From Sphingomonas sp. LY54 (GTDB taxonomy: Bacteria > Pseudomonadota > Alphaproteobacteria > Sphingomonadales > Sphingomonadaceae), in contig NZ_CP141588.1 of assembly GCF_035594035.1 (NCBI RefSeq), forward strand, positions 3,192,501 to 3,256,500: a stretch of DNA of 64,000 nt. The letters run 5' to 3'. Numbering within the stretch: the stretch's first letter is position 1; every line of letters starts with the position of its first letter. Below, one piece after another: positions 25,927-38,183 of this stretch. A program made the position numbers and the translations under genes. The notes beneath the pieces were generated by a model. It ran no database searches. It saw only the letters and a program-made list of their open reading frames with translations, and was not told where the DNA came from.

Positions 25927-26388
25927 ATGGCCACCGACGATGCCCGCGCCCGCATGACTCCGAAGCTGATCGACTCGCTCTATGTCGAGGCGATGCTGCT
26001 GGCCGACGAGGCGCGCGCTTATTTCGACCGCGACGGCCGCGGCGACCGCATGGCGCTCGATCCGATCGTGCGGGTCGGCTTTTCCTGCGAGTCGCTGAAG
26101 GTCACGACGCGGCTGATGCACGTCATCGCCTGGTTGCTCACCCAGCGCGCGGTCGAGTCGGGGGAGTTGAGCGCGGCGCAGGCGCGGCGCCCGGCGCGCC
26201 GGCTGGGGGAGGCGGTCGAAAGCGACGACGGCGTGGTCGCGCAACTGCCCGAGCCGGCAGCCCGGCTCGTCCAGGGCAGCCTCGATCTCTATGCACGGGT
26301 CAAGCGGCTCGACGACGGCAGCTTCGGCCTGGAGCCGCAGCCGAGCCCGGCGCGCAGCCTGCTGAGCCGGCTCGAGCGCTCGCTCTGA
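25927..26388 (+). CDS. DUF1465 / RcdA-like protein
   Basis: 153-residue helical protein of the DUF1465 family, which includes Caulobacter RcdA, the adaptor that helps deliver CtrA to ClpXP during the cell cycle. Visible family features are LIDSLYVEAMLLADEARAYF near the N-terminus, a middle helix with FSCESLKVTTRLMHVIAWLL, and a charged disordered end with SRLERSL. I start at ATG 25927; the frame also has a GTG at 25897. The adaptor role is known for Caulobacter and is only inferred here. Divk and MipZ genes also lie in this window. Confidence 0.8.
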   Translation: MATDDARARMTPKLIDSLYVEAMLLADEARAYFDRDGRGDRMALDPIVRVGFSCESLKVTTRLMHVIAWLLTQRAVESGELSAAQARRPARRLGEAVESDDGVVAQLPEPAARLVQGSLDLYARVKRLDDGSFGLEPQPSPARSLLSRLERSL

Positions 26389-26426
26389 TCCTTGGCCTCG
26401 CCGCCCTGCGCGGTTAGCGTGGCGTC

Positions 26427-27566
26427 ATGAAAGCCTTTGAATTCCAATATGGGCCGAAGCTGATCTCGGCGCCCGGCTCCGCGATCCGGCTGGGGGAGCT
26501 GCTGCCGCCAAGGCGCTGCCTGTTCGTCACCGATGCCCAGGTCCGTGCGCTGGGCCTCCCTGACGCGGCGCTCGACTCGCTTCGGGAGGCCGGCATCGAG
26601 CCGGTCGTCTTCGACGCGGTGGAGCCTGATCCGTCGCGCGCCACGGTCGAGGCGGCAGTGGCGGCGGGCGAGGGGTGCAGCTCGGTAGTTGGCTTTGGCG
26701 GCGGCAGCCCGATGGACGTCGCCAAGCTCGCCGCCTACCTGCTGGGCAGCGGCGACGATCTCGACGATTTGTGGGGCGTCGGCAAGGCCACCGGCGTCCG
26801 GCTCCCGCTGGCACTGGTGCCGACCACCGCCGGCACCGGATCCGAAGCCACGCCGGTCACCGTCATCACAATAGGGGGCAGCGAGAAGAGGGGGGTCAGC
26901 AGCGCGGCCCTGCTCGCCGACTGGGCGATCCTGGACCCCGCGTTGACCATCGGCCTGCCGCGCCCCGTCACCGCCGCGACCGGCATCGACGCCATGGTGC
27001 ATGCGATCGAGGCCTATACCTCGGCGCGGCTCAAGAACCCGGTCTCGGACATGCTCGCCCGCGAGGCGCTGAAGTTGCTCGCCGACAATCTGCTGCGCGC
27101 CTGCGACCAGCCCGACGATATCGAGGCGCGCTCGGCCATGCTGCTCGGCGCGCATCTCGCCGGCGTCGCCTTCGCCAACGCGCCGGTGGCGGGGGTGCAT
27201 GCGCTCGCTTACCCGCTCGGCGGCCATTTCCATGTCCCGCACGGCCTCTCCAACGCGCTGATGCTGGTCCATGTGCTCGGCCACAACATGCCTGCCGCCA
27301 TGACGTCTTATGCGGAGCTCGGCACCTTGCTCGAACCGCGGCTCTCCGGGGTCGGCACGCAGGCCCAGGCGCAGGGCCTGGTCGAGCGGCTGGCGGAGCT
27401 AGGCCGCGCGGCCGGCGTTCCGCAGCGCCTGGCGGAGGTGGGTGTCACGCATTCGGATCTCGACATGCTGGCCAGCGAGGCGATGAAGCAGGAGCGGCTG
27501 CTGGTGAACAATCCCTGCCCGATCACGCAGGCCGACGCGCGCCGGCTCTACGAGGCGGCGCTGTGA
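26427..27566 (+). CDS. Iron-containing alcohol dehydrogenase
   Basis: Group III metal-dependent NAD(P)-linked alcohol dehydrogenase, cytoplasmic. The cofactor motif GFGGGSPMDVAKLAA is present. The metal ligands fit D188 and H192 (GIDAMVHAIEAYTS), H258 (HALAYPLGGHFH) and H272 (HGLSNALML). 379 residues is normal. The C-terminal GTG of the next gene overlaps its stop (GTGA), so it forms an operon with the thioesterase. Substrate is not predictable; both partners suggest fatty or aromatic acid metabolism. Confidence 0.93.
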   Translation: MKAFEFQYGPKLISAPGSAIRLGELLPPRRCLFVTDAQVRALGLPDAALDSLREAGIEPVVFDAVEPDPSRATVEAAVAAGEGCSSVVGFGGGSPMDVAKLAAYLLGSGDDLDDLWGVGKATGVRLPLALVPTTAGTGSEATPVTVITIGGSEKRGVSSAALLADWAILDPALTIGLPRPVTAATGIDAMVHAIEAYTSARLKNPVSDMLAREALKLLADNLLRACDQPDDIEARSAMLLGAHLAGVAFANAPVAGVHALAYPLGGHFHVPHGLSNALMLVHVLGHNMPAAMTSYAELGTLLEPRLSGVGTQAQAQGLVERLAELGRAAGVPQRLAEVGVTHSDLDMLASEAMKQERLLVNNPCPITQADARRLYEAAL

Positions 27567-27997
27567 GCCGCGAGGCGCTGAAGGGCCGCGAGCATTACAG
27601 GGTCTGGCGCGAGATCGGGACGCGCTGGTCGGACAACGACGCCTACGGCCACGTCAACAATGTCGTCTATTACAGCTGGTTCGATACCGTGGTGAACGCC
27701 TGGCTGATCGAGCAGGGGCTGCTCGATGTCGCCGCCGGAGATCCGATCGGCCTCGTCGTGGAAACCGGCTGCCGCTACGCCCGTTCGCTCGCTTATCCAG
27801 AGTCGGTGGATGTGGGCCTCGCGGTCGAGCGCATCGGCAGTTCCAGCGTTTCCTATGCGTTGGGCGTCTTTGCTAAGAATGAAAATGAAGCGGCTGCCGA
27901 GGGACGCTTCGTCCACGTCTATGTCGATCGCACCATCCGCCGGCCGGTGGCGCTACCGGACGACTGGAAAAACATATTTAAAACAATATCCTGCTAG
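27563..27997 (+). CDS. Acyl-CoA thioesterase, hotdog fold (4HBT)
   Basis: 144 residues from the GTG at 27563, which overlaps the dehydrogenase stop by 3 nt; a much longer frame upstream is the shadow of that gene. The motif TRWSDNDAYGHVNNVVYYSWFD holds the catalytic Asp of the 4-hydroxybenzoyl-CoA thioesterase type. The remainder shows the hotdog strand pattern (VETGCRYARSLAYPESVDVG). Likely hydrolyses acyl- or aroyl-CoA. Convergent with the nitronate monooxygenase gene, overlapping by 4 nt. Confidence 0.88.
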   Translation: MSREALKGREHYRVWREIGTRWSDNDAYGHVNNVVYYSWFDTVVNAWLIEQGLLDVAAGDPIGLVVETGCRYARSLAYPESVDVGLAVERIGSSSVSYALGVFAKNENEAAAEGRFVHVYVDRTIRRPVALPDDWKNIFKTISC

Positions 27998-28962
27998 GAA
28001 ATCTTGTCGCAGAGTCTCGCTTTGGCCTCGGCATATTCGCTGGCCAGGCGCGCGATATAGTCGCCGGCCGGGCCGATCGATTTCACCGCGCCGATGCCCT
28101 GGCCCGAACCCCAGATGTCGCGCCACGCCTTGGATTTGCTGCCCTCGCTCGTGCCGAAGTCCATCGTGCTAAGATCGCCCTCGGGGAGGTTGTCCGGGTC
28201 GAGCCCCGCGGCGGCGATCGACTGGCGCAGATAGTTTCCGTGGACGCCGGTGAAGAGGCTCGAATAGACGATGTCGCCGGCACGGCCATCGACGATGCCC
28301 TGCTTGTAATCGTCCGCGGCATTGGCCTCGTGCGTCGCGATGAAAGGCGAGCCGATATAAGCGAGGTCGGCGCCCATCGCCTGGGCTGAGAGGATGGCGC
28401 GGCCGGTGGCGATCGCGCCCGACAGGACCAGCGGCCCGTCGAACCATTCGCGTATTTCCTGCACCAGGGCGAAGGGCGACAGCCGCCCGGCATGGCCGCC
28501 GGCGCCGGCCGCCACCGCGATCAGGCCGTTGGCGCCTTTCTCGATCGCCTTGCGCGCGAAGCGGTCGTCGATGATGTCGTGCAGCGTGATCCCGCCCCAG
28601 CCCTGGACCGCGTGGTTGAGTTCTTCGCGCGCGCCGAGCGAGGTGATGACGATCGGCACCTTCCATTTCGCGCAGGTGGCGACATCCTCCTCCAGCCGCG
28701 GATTGGAGCGGTGGACGATCTGGTTGACGGCATAAGGCGCTGCCGGCGTGTCCGGATGGTCGCGGTCCCAGGCTGCGAGTTCCTCGGTGATCCGGTGCAG
28801 CCATTCGTCGAGCTGCGACTGCGGCCGCGCGTTCAGCGCCGGGAACGAACCCACGATCCCCGCCTTGCACTGGGCGATGACGAGATCGGGGTTGGAGACG
28901 ATGAACAGCGGCGAGCCGATGACGGGGAGCCGGAGGCGATCGAAAAGCGGGGACAGGGCCAT
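27994..28962 (-). CDS. Nitronate monooxygenase (2-nitropropane dioxygenase family)
   Basis: FMN-dependent monooxygenase oxidising alkyl nitronates. The TIM-barrel FMN signature VAAGAGGHAG is visible around residue 150, together with DRLRLPVIGSPLFIVSNPDL at the start and GALATGRAILSAQAMGADLA-type phosphate-binding segments later (here GAIATGRAILSAQAMGADLA). 322 residues, standard for the class I/II family. Family members sometimes act instead as enoyl reductases or detoxify propionate-3-nitronate. Its 3' end overlaps the thioesterase by 4 nt. Confidence 0.92.
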   Translation of the reverse strand: MALSPLFDRLRLPVIGSPLFIVSNPDLVIAQCKAGIVGSFPALNARPQSQLDEWLHRITEELAAWDRDHPDTPAAPYAVNQIVHRSNPRLEEDVATCAKWKVPIVITSLGAREELNHAVQGWGGITLHDIIDDRFARKAIEKGANGLIAVAAGAGGHAGRLSPFALVQEIREWFDGPLVLSGAIATGRAILSAQAMGADLAYIGSPFIATHEANAADDYKQGIVDGRAGDIVYSSLFTGVHGNYLRQSIAAAGLDPDNLPEGDLSTMDFGTSEGSKSKAWRDIWGSGQGIGAVKSIGPAGDYIARLASEYAEAKARLCDKIS

Positions 28963-29010
28963 CCGCTTTCCCTTAACGTAAAGCGGCCCGGCGTCAACGC
29001 GGGTGAGATT

Positions 29011-30672
29011 TCAGAGGCGGGCGCCGAAGGTCAGCGACAGGCGCGGATCGCAGTCGCGGCCGAAGGCGCCGTTGCTGAGCGGCACGCCGAGTTCGACGCC
29101 GGCTTCGAAGCGGCTGCCGAGCCAGAGGCGGACGCCGCCCCCGGCCGAGGCGAGGGTGCCGCCGCCGGCGCCGCCCCGGTAATTGCCCACCGATCCGGCA
29201 TCGGCATAGAGATAGGGCTGGACCCAGCGCACGGCCGTGCCGAGCTTGCCGAGGTCGAAGCGGATTTCCGCCGAGCCGGCCACGCCCTTGTCGCCCGAAA
29301 GCTCGCGATAATCGTAGCCGCGCAGGAAGGTGCGGCCGCCAAGGCCCATCTCCTCGCTCGAAAGGAGCGGGCGCGAGGCGACCTGGCCCTGGGCCTCGAC
29401 CTGGAGGCTGAGCCGTTCCGTCAGCGGCGCGTTGAGGCGCGCCCAGGCCTCGAGCTTGGAGAAGATGGCGCTGCCGTCGGCGCGCGACGCGAGCGGGTCG
29501 CCGCGCTCGGTCGCATCGAACGCGTCGACGCCCTGCACGAGGGCGACGCGGCCGCGGATCCGGCCGTCGCCGAGCTTGGCATTGGCGAAGGCGCTGGCGG
29601 TCAGCACGGCGAAGCGGTCGTCGCGGATGCGCACGTCGTCGCGCGATTGGCGCGAGTCGCGCAGGGCGTAGCCGAGATCGCCCCACAGGCTCCAGGCGCG
29701 GCTGCGCACGAACGGGTGGCTGACGGCGACGGCGGCTTCCAGGCTGCGCCCGTCGAAATCACTGTCGGCAATCGCGCCGCCGGGCTCCGAGCGGGCGACG
29801 TAGGAATCGACGCGCAGTTCGGTCCCGTTCGTCCCGACGGGAACGGCATAGCCGATCCGGACGAGGTGGAATTCCCCCACATCCGGCACCGTCGCCACCG
29901 CGCCGAGCGTCAACCGATCGGCGCCGTCGGCGACGCCGTGCAGGTCGACGCTGCCCTGGAGGCGGAGCGGTCCGACACTCCGGATGCCCCAATTGTCGAG
30001 CGCGACCCGGCCCACGGCGCGCTCGCGCTTCGCATCGACGACGAGGATGTTGCGACCCACGGTGCGTTCGAGCCGCGCTTTCCCGACCGATAGTCCGGAA
30101 ATGTCGCCGGCTAGGAGCAGTCGCCGTTCCAGTTCGACGGTTCGTACCGGCCGGCCGTTGGCGAGCGGAGCGAGCATGCGGCCGACGACCGGCGCCGCGC
30201 CGCCCTCGACTCGGACCGAGTCGATCCGGCCTTCGTCCAAGGCGACGCGCAGGATTCCGTTTACGACCCGCTGGCGTGGGATCCAGGCGGTGGCAAGGCC
30301 ATAGCCCGCCGTGCGCGCGACATTGGCCACCGCCGAGGCGAGCCCGCTGAGGTCACGCGGGGTGAGCGTCCGTCCCACATAGGTCTCGATGACGGGCGCA
30401 AAGGCGGCGGGCGGCAGTGCGACGGCCCCCTCGATGCGTATCGCGCCCACCAGCAGCGTCTCGACGCCGCTCTCCGGCGAAATAGCCGATTGTTCGGCGA
30501 TCAACGGCCGCGAGCGCGCCGGTTCGCCGGGCTCCTCGTCCTTCAATTCCTTGCCCAGCACGGCCGGATCGGTCCGGTCGAGCACGTCCTGGGCGGCGTG
30601 CGACGGTGCCGACAGCGCTGCCGCGAACAGGGCGGCAGCGATCTGGACCGGTATCGGGAACTTGCTGCGCAT
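29011..30672 (-). CDS. TpsB-type outer-membrane transporter (ShlB/FhaC/HecB family)
   Basis: Two-partner-secretion pore that exports large TpsA proteins. From ATG 30672 it has 553 residues with a signal peptide (cleavage near SHAAQD). POTRA-like domains (about 60-220: VGAIRIEGAVALPPAAFAPV, then NGILRVALDEGRIDSVRVEG) precede a barrel. The lid motif LRGYDYREL near residue 450 matches the conserved (V/L)RG(F/Y) signature. No TpsA gene with an NPxL-type secretion domain is adjacent. It is divergent, across 186 nt, from a FecR-domain protein with a huge low-complexity tail, which I propose as candidate cargo or partner. Confidence 0.88.
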   Translation of the reverse strand: MRSKFPIPVQIAAALFAAALSAPSHAAQDVLDRTDPAVLGKELKDEEPGEPARSRPLIAEQSAISPESGVETLLVGAIRIEGAVALPPAAFAPVIETYVGRTLTPRDLSGLASAVANVARTAGYGLATAWIPRQRVVNGILRVALDEGRIDSVRVEGGAAPVVGRMLAPLANGRPVRTVELERRLLLAGDISGLSVGKARLERTVGRNILVVDAKRERAVGRVALDNWGIRSVGPLRLQGSVDLHGVADGADRLTLGAVATVPDVGEFHLVRIGYAVPVGTNGTELRVDSYVARSEPGGAIADSDFDGRSLEAAVAVSHPFVRSRAWSLWGDLGYALRDSRQSRDDVRIRDDRFAVLTASAFANAKLGDGRIRGRVALVQGVDAFDATERGDPLASRADGSAIFSKLEAWARLNAPLTERLSLQVEAQGQVASRPLLSSEEMGLGGRTFLRGYDYRELSGDKGVAGSAEIRFDLGKLGTAVRWVQPYLYADAGSVGNYRGGAGGGTLASAGGGVRLWLGSRFEAGVELGVPLSNGAFGRDCDPRLSLTFGARL

Positions 30673-30858
30673 TTCGCCGCCTTTTTCGTCGCTGCGAGCC
30701 ACCAATAACGGGCAAGACTAAATTTTCCGTTATCCGACAGGTCGTTAGCCGGCCGTTAACTCCACTCTTTCACGCCCTCGCAATCGGGAAGGTCGTAATC
30801 GGGCAAGCAAGGGAAGTCAGAGCCGCGGTTGCGCGGACCATTGTGGGGAGTTCCCAAT

Positions 30859-33066
<2,208 letters not shown>

Positions 33067-33118
33067 TCGACCACGACACGGCCGCCCTCGTGACCGAGGG
33101 CGGCAGACAGGACCAGAC

Positions 33119-35452
33119 ATGTCATTGAGCTTCGCCCAGATCAGCCCGGCTTTCGTGCGATGGCGCCGCAAGGCGATCGTCGGCGCAGCGGGCATGGTCG
33201 CTGCCGCCTTGCTGGTGACGGGGCAGGGCGCAGCGCTCGATCAGCATCTGCGCGATCTGCGCGACGGCCTGCGCTCTCACGCTGCCAGCGGCGAAGTGCA
33301 TCTCGTCGAGATCGATGCCCGCAGCCTGGCGACGCTCAACACCTGGCCCTGGCCGCGCGGGATCCATGCGGCCTTGGTCGATCGCCTGCATGAGGGCGGC
33401 GCCCGCTCGATCGCGTTCGACGTGGACGTTTCGGCGACCTCCAACCCTGTCGAGGACGCCAAGCTCGCCGCCGCACTGGACCGGGCCGGCAATTCCGTCA
33501 TCCTGCCCACGATGCGCCAATATGCCGGCGCCGGCAGCGCGGACTATATCGACAGCGTTCCGGCCGCGCCGTTCGCGGACAAAGCGTTTCTCGCGGCCGT
33601 GACGGTCATTCCGGATCGCGACGGCTACGTTCGCCACGTGCCGCTTGGCGTCGAGACGGCGGGCGTGCCGCGCCCGTCGCTGGCCGCCATGGTGGCTGAG
33701 CGCAATGCCGCGATCGACCAGCAGTTCCGCGTCGACTATTCGATCGATCCCGACACGATCCCGCGCCACAGCGTCGTCGATCTGCTCGCGGGCAAGGTTC
33801 CGGCCACGGAGATTGCCGGAAAGCGCTTCGTCATCGGCGCCACCGCGGTCGAGATGGGCGATCGCTATGCCGTGCCGCGTCACGGCGTCATCCCGGGCGC
33901 CGTCATCCAGGTGCTGGCGGCGGAAACTCTGCTGGCCGGGCCGGTGCCGCACGAATGGAGCGGGGTCGGGCCGGTATTGCTCATGCTCGCCTTGGTGGCG
34001 GCAATCGTGCGGCTGCGCGCCCGCCCGGCGCGCGTGATCCTGTTCACGGCCACCGCAGCAGCCTTGCTGGCGTTGCCGCTGGTGACCGAATCATGGTTCG
34101 CGCTCTCGATCCCGATCGCGCCGGCCCTGCTGGCGCTCGCACTGGCGATCGCGCTCAGCGCTGCGGCTTATGCGGCCGAAGGCTATCTCGAGAAGGCGTT
34201 GACCGACGAGGCGACCGGCCTGCCCAATCTGGCCGCCCTCGAGATCGCGACCGGCACGCGGCACTCGACTAACATCGTGGTGGCGCGGATCGACCGCTTC
34301 GCGGCCATTGCCTCGGGGCTGGGCCCGGACGGCGCAGCATTGCTGGTGCAGCGCGTCGCAGACCGGTTGCGCTTCTCGCACCGCGGCCATGAAATCTATC
34401 GCACCGATGCCTCGAACCTCGCCTGGATCGAACTTCCGGGGGACGAAGACAGTCTCGAGGACCGGCTCGACGCTTTGGCGGCTTTGATGCGCTCGCCGGT
34501 CGAGTGCGGCCGTCTGGTCGACGTCTCGCTCACCTTTGGCCTGGCGACCGGCGAGGATGTCGATGCCAAGCAGTTGGTGGCCAATGCGTCGCTCTCGGCG
34601 CTGCATGCGTCGCAGCGCGGCGCCCGCTGGGAGCGGTTCATCGATTCGAGCAGCGACGAGATCAACTGGCATCTCTCGCTGCTCGGCGAAATGGACGCCG
34701 CCATGGCCTCGGGCCAGCTCTGGAATGCCTACCAGCCCAAGCTCGATATCCGCTCGGGGGAGATTATCGGCGTCGAGGCGCTGGTGCGCTGGGCGCATCC
34801 CCAGCGCGGCCCGATCGCGCCGGACAATTTCATCCCGGTCGTCGAGGAGGCGGGCCGCGCCCGCGATCTCACCGCGCACGTGCTCGAGCAGGCGCTGGAC
34901 GATGCCCTCCATTGGGAGCGCAACGGTTTCCCGATCGGAGTGGCCGTCAATGTCTCGGCGACGCTGCTGGCCGATCACGAATTCATCGAGATGGTCGGCC
35001 AGATCCTGCAGGGCCAGCCGGTCGCAACCGAGCGGGTGACGATCGAGGTGACCGAGTCGGCGGCGATGGTCACGCCGGAGCGCGCAATCGCTGCGCTGGA
35101 GAGCTGGCGCTCGCACGGAGTTCGCATCTCGATCGACGATTACGGCACCGGCCAGTCGTCGCTCGGCTATCTGCAGAAGCTGCCGGCGACCGAGCTCAAG
35201 ATCGACAAGAGCTTCGTCCAGACGATCGTGACCGACAGCCGCAACGCGATCATGGTCCGCTCCACTGTCGCCTTGGCTCACGAACTCGGCATGAAGGTCG
35301 TCGCCGAGGGGATCGAGGACGAGGCCTGCCTCGCCATGCTGGGCGAAATGGGCTGCGACACCGCCCAGGGCTATCACATCGCGCGGCCGATGCCCGCCGA
35401 CTCGGTCACCGCTTTCCTGCAGGAACGCGCGCCGCGCGCCGCGGCGGCCTAG
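33119..35452 (+). CDS. CHASE2 - degenerate GGDEF - EAL membrane phosphodiesterase
   Basis: 777-residue predicted c-di-GMP phosphodiesterase. One N-terminal transmembrane segment, a periplasmic CHASE2 sensor domain (about 40-275, [20 protein letters not shown]), then three further membrane helices (about 285-360). A GGDEF-like domain follows, but the signature is replaced by [10 protein letters not shown], so cyclase activity is unlikely. The EAL domain looks complete: E553 in [40 protein letters not shown] and AQGYHI. Encoded 52 nt after the FecR-domain gene, so that protein may act as its periplasmic partner (inference). Its stop overlaps the convergent mutase gene by 4 nt. Confidence 0.9.
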   Translation: MSLSFAQISPAFVRWRRKAIVGAAGMVAAALLVTGQGAALDQHLRDLRDGLRSHAASGEVHLVEIDARSLATLNTWPWPRGIHAALVDRLHEGGARSIAFDVDVSATSNPVEDAKLAAALDRAGNSVILPTMRQYAGAGSADYIDSVPAAPFADKAFLAAVTVIPDRDGYVRHVPLGVETAGVPRPSLAAMVAERNAAIDQQFRVDYSIDPDTIPRHSVVDLLAGKVPATEIAGKRFVIGATAVEMGDRYAVPRHGVIPGAVIQVLAAETLLAGPVPHEWSGVGPVLLMLALVAAIVRLRARPARVILFTATAAALLALPLVTESWFALSIPIAPALLALALAIALSAAAYAAEGYLEKALTDEATGLPNLAALEIATGTRHSTNIVVARIDRFAAIASGLGPDGAALLVQRVADRLRFSHRGHEIYRTDASNLAWIELPGDEDSLEDRLDALAALMRSPVECGRLVDVSLTFGLATGEDVDAKQLVANASLSALHASQRGARWERFIDSSSDEINWHLSLLGEMDAAMASGQLWNAYQPKLDIRSGEIIGVEALVRWAHPQRGPIAPDNFIPVVEEAGRARDLTAHVLEQALDDALHWERNGFPIGVAVNVSATLLADHEFIEMVGQILQGQPVATERVTIEVTESAAMVTPERAIAALESWRSHGVRISIDDYGTGQSSLGYLQKLPATELKIDKSFVQTIVTDSRNAIMVRSTVALAHELGMKVVAEGIEDEACLAMLGEMGCDTAQGYHIARPMPADSVTAFLQERAPRAAAA

Positions 35453-36840
35453 TGGCTGGCCTGCGGGCCCCGCTCCAGCCCTGACAGCTCCAATTGCCGA
35501 TCGATCTGGGCAACCAGCCGGTCGAGCCCGTCTTGGCTCATCGCCTCCGCCCGCGCGACCAGCACGTCCTGCGTGTTGGAGGCGCGCAGCAGCCACCAGC
35601 CGTCGGCCGTATTGACCCGGGCGCCGTCGGTGCGGTTGACCTCGGCGCCGTCCGCCTCGAGCCGCGCAAGCACTTCCTCGACCACCGGGAACTTGCGGCT
35701 CTCGTCGACCTGGAAGCGCATCTCGGGCGTGTTGACCATCGCCGGCATCGCCGAGCGCAAAGCGGTCAAAGATCCGCCCAGGCCGGTGACCGCGCGGATC
35801 AGCCGGACCGCCGCGTAGAGCGCATCGTCATAGCCGTAATAATCGTGGGCGAAGAAGATGTGGCCGCTCATCTCGCCGGCGAGCGGCGCGTCGGTCTCCT
35901 TCATTTTCGATTTGATGAGGCTATGCCCCGTCTTCCACATCAAAGGCTTGCCGCCAAGTTCTGAGATGCGGTCGTAAAGTGCCTGCGATGCCTTGACGTC
36001 GGCGATGATCGTCGCGCCGGGCAGTTCGGCCAGCACCGGCTCGGCCAGGATCGACAGCAATTGATCGCCCCACACGACGCGGCCCTGGCCGTCCACGGCG
36101 CCGATGCGGTCGCCGTCGCCGTCGAATGCGACGCCGAAATCGAGCCCCTTGTCGCGGACCAGCCGCTTCAGATCCTCGAGATTCTTCTCCTCGGTCGGGT
36201 CGGGATGGTGGTTGGGGAAGGCGCTGTCGACGTCGGTGTAGAGCAGATGATGTTCGCCGGGGAGGAGGGCGGTCAGTTTCTCGATCGCCGGGCCGGCCGC
36301 GCCGTTGCCGGCGTCCCAGCCGATGCGGAAGGCGCCGCCGTCGAAATTCTTGAGTAGCCGCGCGACATAGGCGTCGATGATGTCATAGTCGGTGACGTCG
36401 GCCTCGAGTTCGTCCGCGCCCAGCCAGTCGCCCTCGGCCGCGGTGGCTCCGAGCGCCTGGATGTCTTCGCCGAAGAAAGGACGGTCCTGAAAGACCATCT
36501 TGAAGCCATTGTAATGCGCCGGATTATGGCTGCCGGTGATCATGATTCCGCCGTCCACTTCCAGCGTCGCGGCCGCATAATAGAGCATCGGCGTGGGGCC
36601 GAGGCCGACGCGCACGACGCCGACGCCGCTCTCGGTGAGGCCGCGGATCAGGGCCGCTTCCAGGGCGAGCGAGCTGGCGCGGCCGTCGCGGCCGACCGCA
36701 ACGCGCGTGCCGCCGGCATGGCGCAGTTGGGTCGCGAAGCTGCGGCCGAGCGCATAGGCATCGTCCTGGCCCAGCGTTTCTCCGACGATTCCGCGTATGT
36801 CATATTCGCGCAGGGAGGTCGGATGGAAACGATGGCTCAT
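35449..36840 (-). CDS. Phosphomannomutase/phosphoglucomutase
   Basis: Interconverts hexose 1- and 6-phosphates for sugar nucleotides of polysaccharides. The catalytic serine lies in [15 protein letters not shown] and the magnesium loop is [11 protein letters not shown]. The substrate-recognition loop GEMSGH is present, as is [10 protein letters not shown] at the start. 463 residues, typical of the bifunctional AlgC/PMM-PGM group. It lies 28 nt after the J-domain gene on the same strand and is convergent with the CHASE2-EAL gene. Confidence 0.95.
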   Translation of the reverse strand: MSHRFHPTSLREYDIRGIVGETLGQDDAYALGRSFATQLRHAGGTRVAVGRDGRASSLALEAALIRGLTESGVGVVRVGLGPTPMLYYAAATLEVDGGIMITGSHNPAHYNGFKMVFQDRPFFGEDIQALGATAAEGDWLGADELEADVTDYDIIDAYVARLLKNFDGGAFRIGWDAGNGAAGPAIEKLTALLPGEHHLLYTDVDSAFPNHHPDPTEEKNLEDLKRLVRDKGLDFGVAFDGDGDRIGAVDGQGRVVWGDQLLSILAEPVLAELPGATIIADVKASQALYDRISELGGKPLMWKTGHSLIKSKMKETDAPLAGEMSGHIFFAHDYYGYDDALYAAVRLIRAVTGLGGSLTALRSAMPAMVNTPEMRFQVDESRKFPVVEEVLARLEADGAEVNRTDGARVNTADGWWLLRASNTQDVLVARAEAMSQDGLDRLVAQIDRQLELSGLERGPQASH

Positions 36841-36868
36841 GCTGGGCTCCGCGATGGTGGTTATGGTT

Positions 36869-37282
36869 TCAAGACGCGCGAGGCGTGTTGCGGTTCATTT
36901 CGGCGATCAGCGTGTCGCGCGCAACATTGACCTGGTTGGCCAGCTCTTCCGACCCGCCTGTGTCGGGATGCACTTTGGTGATGAGGCGGCGGTGCGCGTC
37001 GCGTATCTCGGCCAGGCTGGCATCCTCGCCAACGCCGAGCAGGGCGCGGGCCTCGTCGACGCTCATGTTCGTCGCCGACAATTTCTTGCGGCGATAGGCG
37101 GCCCACAGGATCGCGCCGGACATCAATACGGCGCCCGGCAGCGGGCGGCCCGTGGTCAGCAGGCGCAGGCCGAGCAGGAAGAGCGCGGCGGCGACGCCGT
37201 CCTCATAGGTGTAGCCCTTGAGCCGGCCGGTCCACCACGCCCAGCCGAGCCCGGCGATGGCCAGCAGGATGAGAACGGGCAT
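36869..37282 (-). CDS. Membrane-anchored J-domain (DnaJ-like) protein
   Basis: 137 residues: two hydrophobic segments at about 2-17 and 55-65, then a J domain at about 75-130 with the HPD motif ([12 protein letters not shown]) that stimulates Hsp70. The arrangement resembles bacterial DnaJ-like membrane proteins related to mitochondrial TIM14. Its ATG overlaps the MipZ stop by one base (TGATG), so it should be translated with MipZ. Partner Hsp70 and substrate unknown. Confidence 0.9.
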   Translation of the reverse strand: MPVLILLAIAGLGWAWWTGRLKGYTYEDGVAAALFLLGLRLLTTGRPLPGAVLMSGAILWAAYRRKKLSATNMSVDEARALLGVGEDASLAEIRDAHRRLITKVHPDTGGSEELANQVNVARDTLIAEMNRNTPRAS

Positions 37283-38091
37283 CAGCCCGCAGCGGCGGCA
37301 CGCGGCGGCGCCGCCGCGACGCCTTGGTCCGGCAGGGCGAACCCGGCGATCATTTCGCGCAGTTCCTGACGTGCCGCGATATGCGCGATCCCGACCTCGC
37401 CAATCTGGGCGAGATCGAGCAGGGTCAGGCCCTTCGGGAAGAGTTCGCGATAGATGACGCGCTCGCCGAGGCCCGGGATGATGCGAAAGCCGACGCGTCG
37501 CGACAGCTCGTCGAGGGCGGCGCCGACCCGGCGCATGTTCTTGGCCTCGATATGCTGGAGGCGGTTGCGCAGCAGCACCCAGTCGACGCTGTTGCCGGTG
37601 GTCTTGGCGCGCTGGGTGCGGCTGTTCCAGACCAGTTCGGCGTAGAAGCTCGGCCGGCGGATCTTGTAGCTTTCCGGATCGACCTCGCCGATCAGGTCGA
37701 GATCGACGAAGCTGTCGTTGATCGGCGTCACCAGAGTGTCGGCGCGCAGCATTGCCTGGCGCGCATAGGGATCGTCGCGGCCGGGCGTATCGACGACCAC
37801 GATCTCGGCATCGGCGCCGAGCCGGTCGAGCTGGGCGTCGAGATTGTCGTCCTTGGCCGGATCGAACGTCTCGTAGGTCGGCATCGGCAGATCGATGCCC
37901 ATCCGCCGCACGGTGGCCATACGGTTGTCGAGATAGCGGCCGAGCGTGCGCTGGCGCGTGTCGAGGTCGATCGCGGCCACGCGCCGGCCGGCGGCGGCGA
38001 GTGCCACGGCGGTGTGGACCGCGGTCGTGGATTTGCCGGTGCCGCCCTTCTCATTGGCGAAAACGATGAAATGCGGCGCTGCGCCTGCCAT
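37282..38091 (-). CDS. mipZ: Division-plane positioning ATPase MipZ
   Basis: ParA-like ATPase that forms a gradient from the chromosome origin/ParB and inhibits FtsZ away from mid-cell. From ATG 38091 it has 269 residues; the deviant Walker A is at residues 15-22 (KGGTGKST) within HFIVFANEKGGTGKSTTAVH. The LDTRQRTLGRYLDNR segment, VVDTPGRDD and DLDLIGEVDPESY are MipZ features that distinguish it from ParA. The longer frame to 38136 has no support. Co-directional with the J-domain and mutase genes; divergent from panC. Confidence 0.95.
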   Translation of the reverse strand: MAGAAPHFIVFANEKGGTGKSTTAVHTAVALAAAGRRVAAIDLDTRQRTLGRYLDNRMATVRRMGIDLPMPTYETFDPAKDDNLDAQLDRLGADAEIVVVDTPGRDDPYARQAMLRADTLVTPINDSFVDLDLIGEVDPESYKIRRPSFYAELVWNSRTQRAKTTGNSVDWVLLRNRLQHIEAKNMRRVGAALDELSRRVGFRIIPGLGERVIYRELFPKGLTLLDLAQIGEVGIAHIAARQELREMIAGFALPDQGVAAAPPRAAAAG

Positions 38092-38183
38092 GATACTCAG
38101 CCTGCCCCTCTTGATCTTGCCCCGGCGCCCTCGCAAAGACGCCCCTTATCCTTCCCTTTGCCTGTATCGGAGGCCATTCGGCC

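Noticed and set aside
26675..27997. A 440-residue frame covering the dehydrogenase and thioesterase
   Set aside because: The first part is the shifted frame of the dehydrogenase; the real thioesterase starts at GTG 27563.
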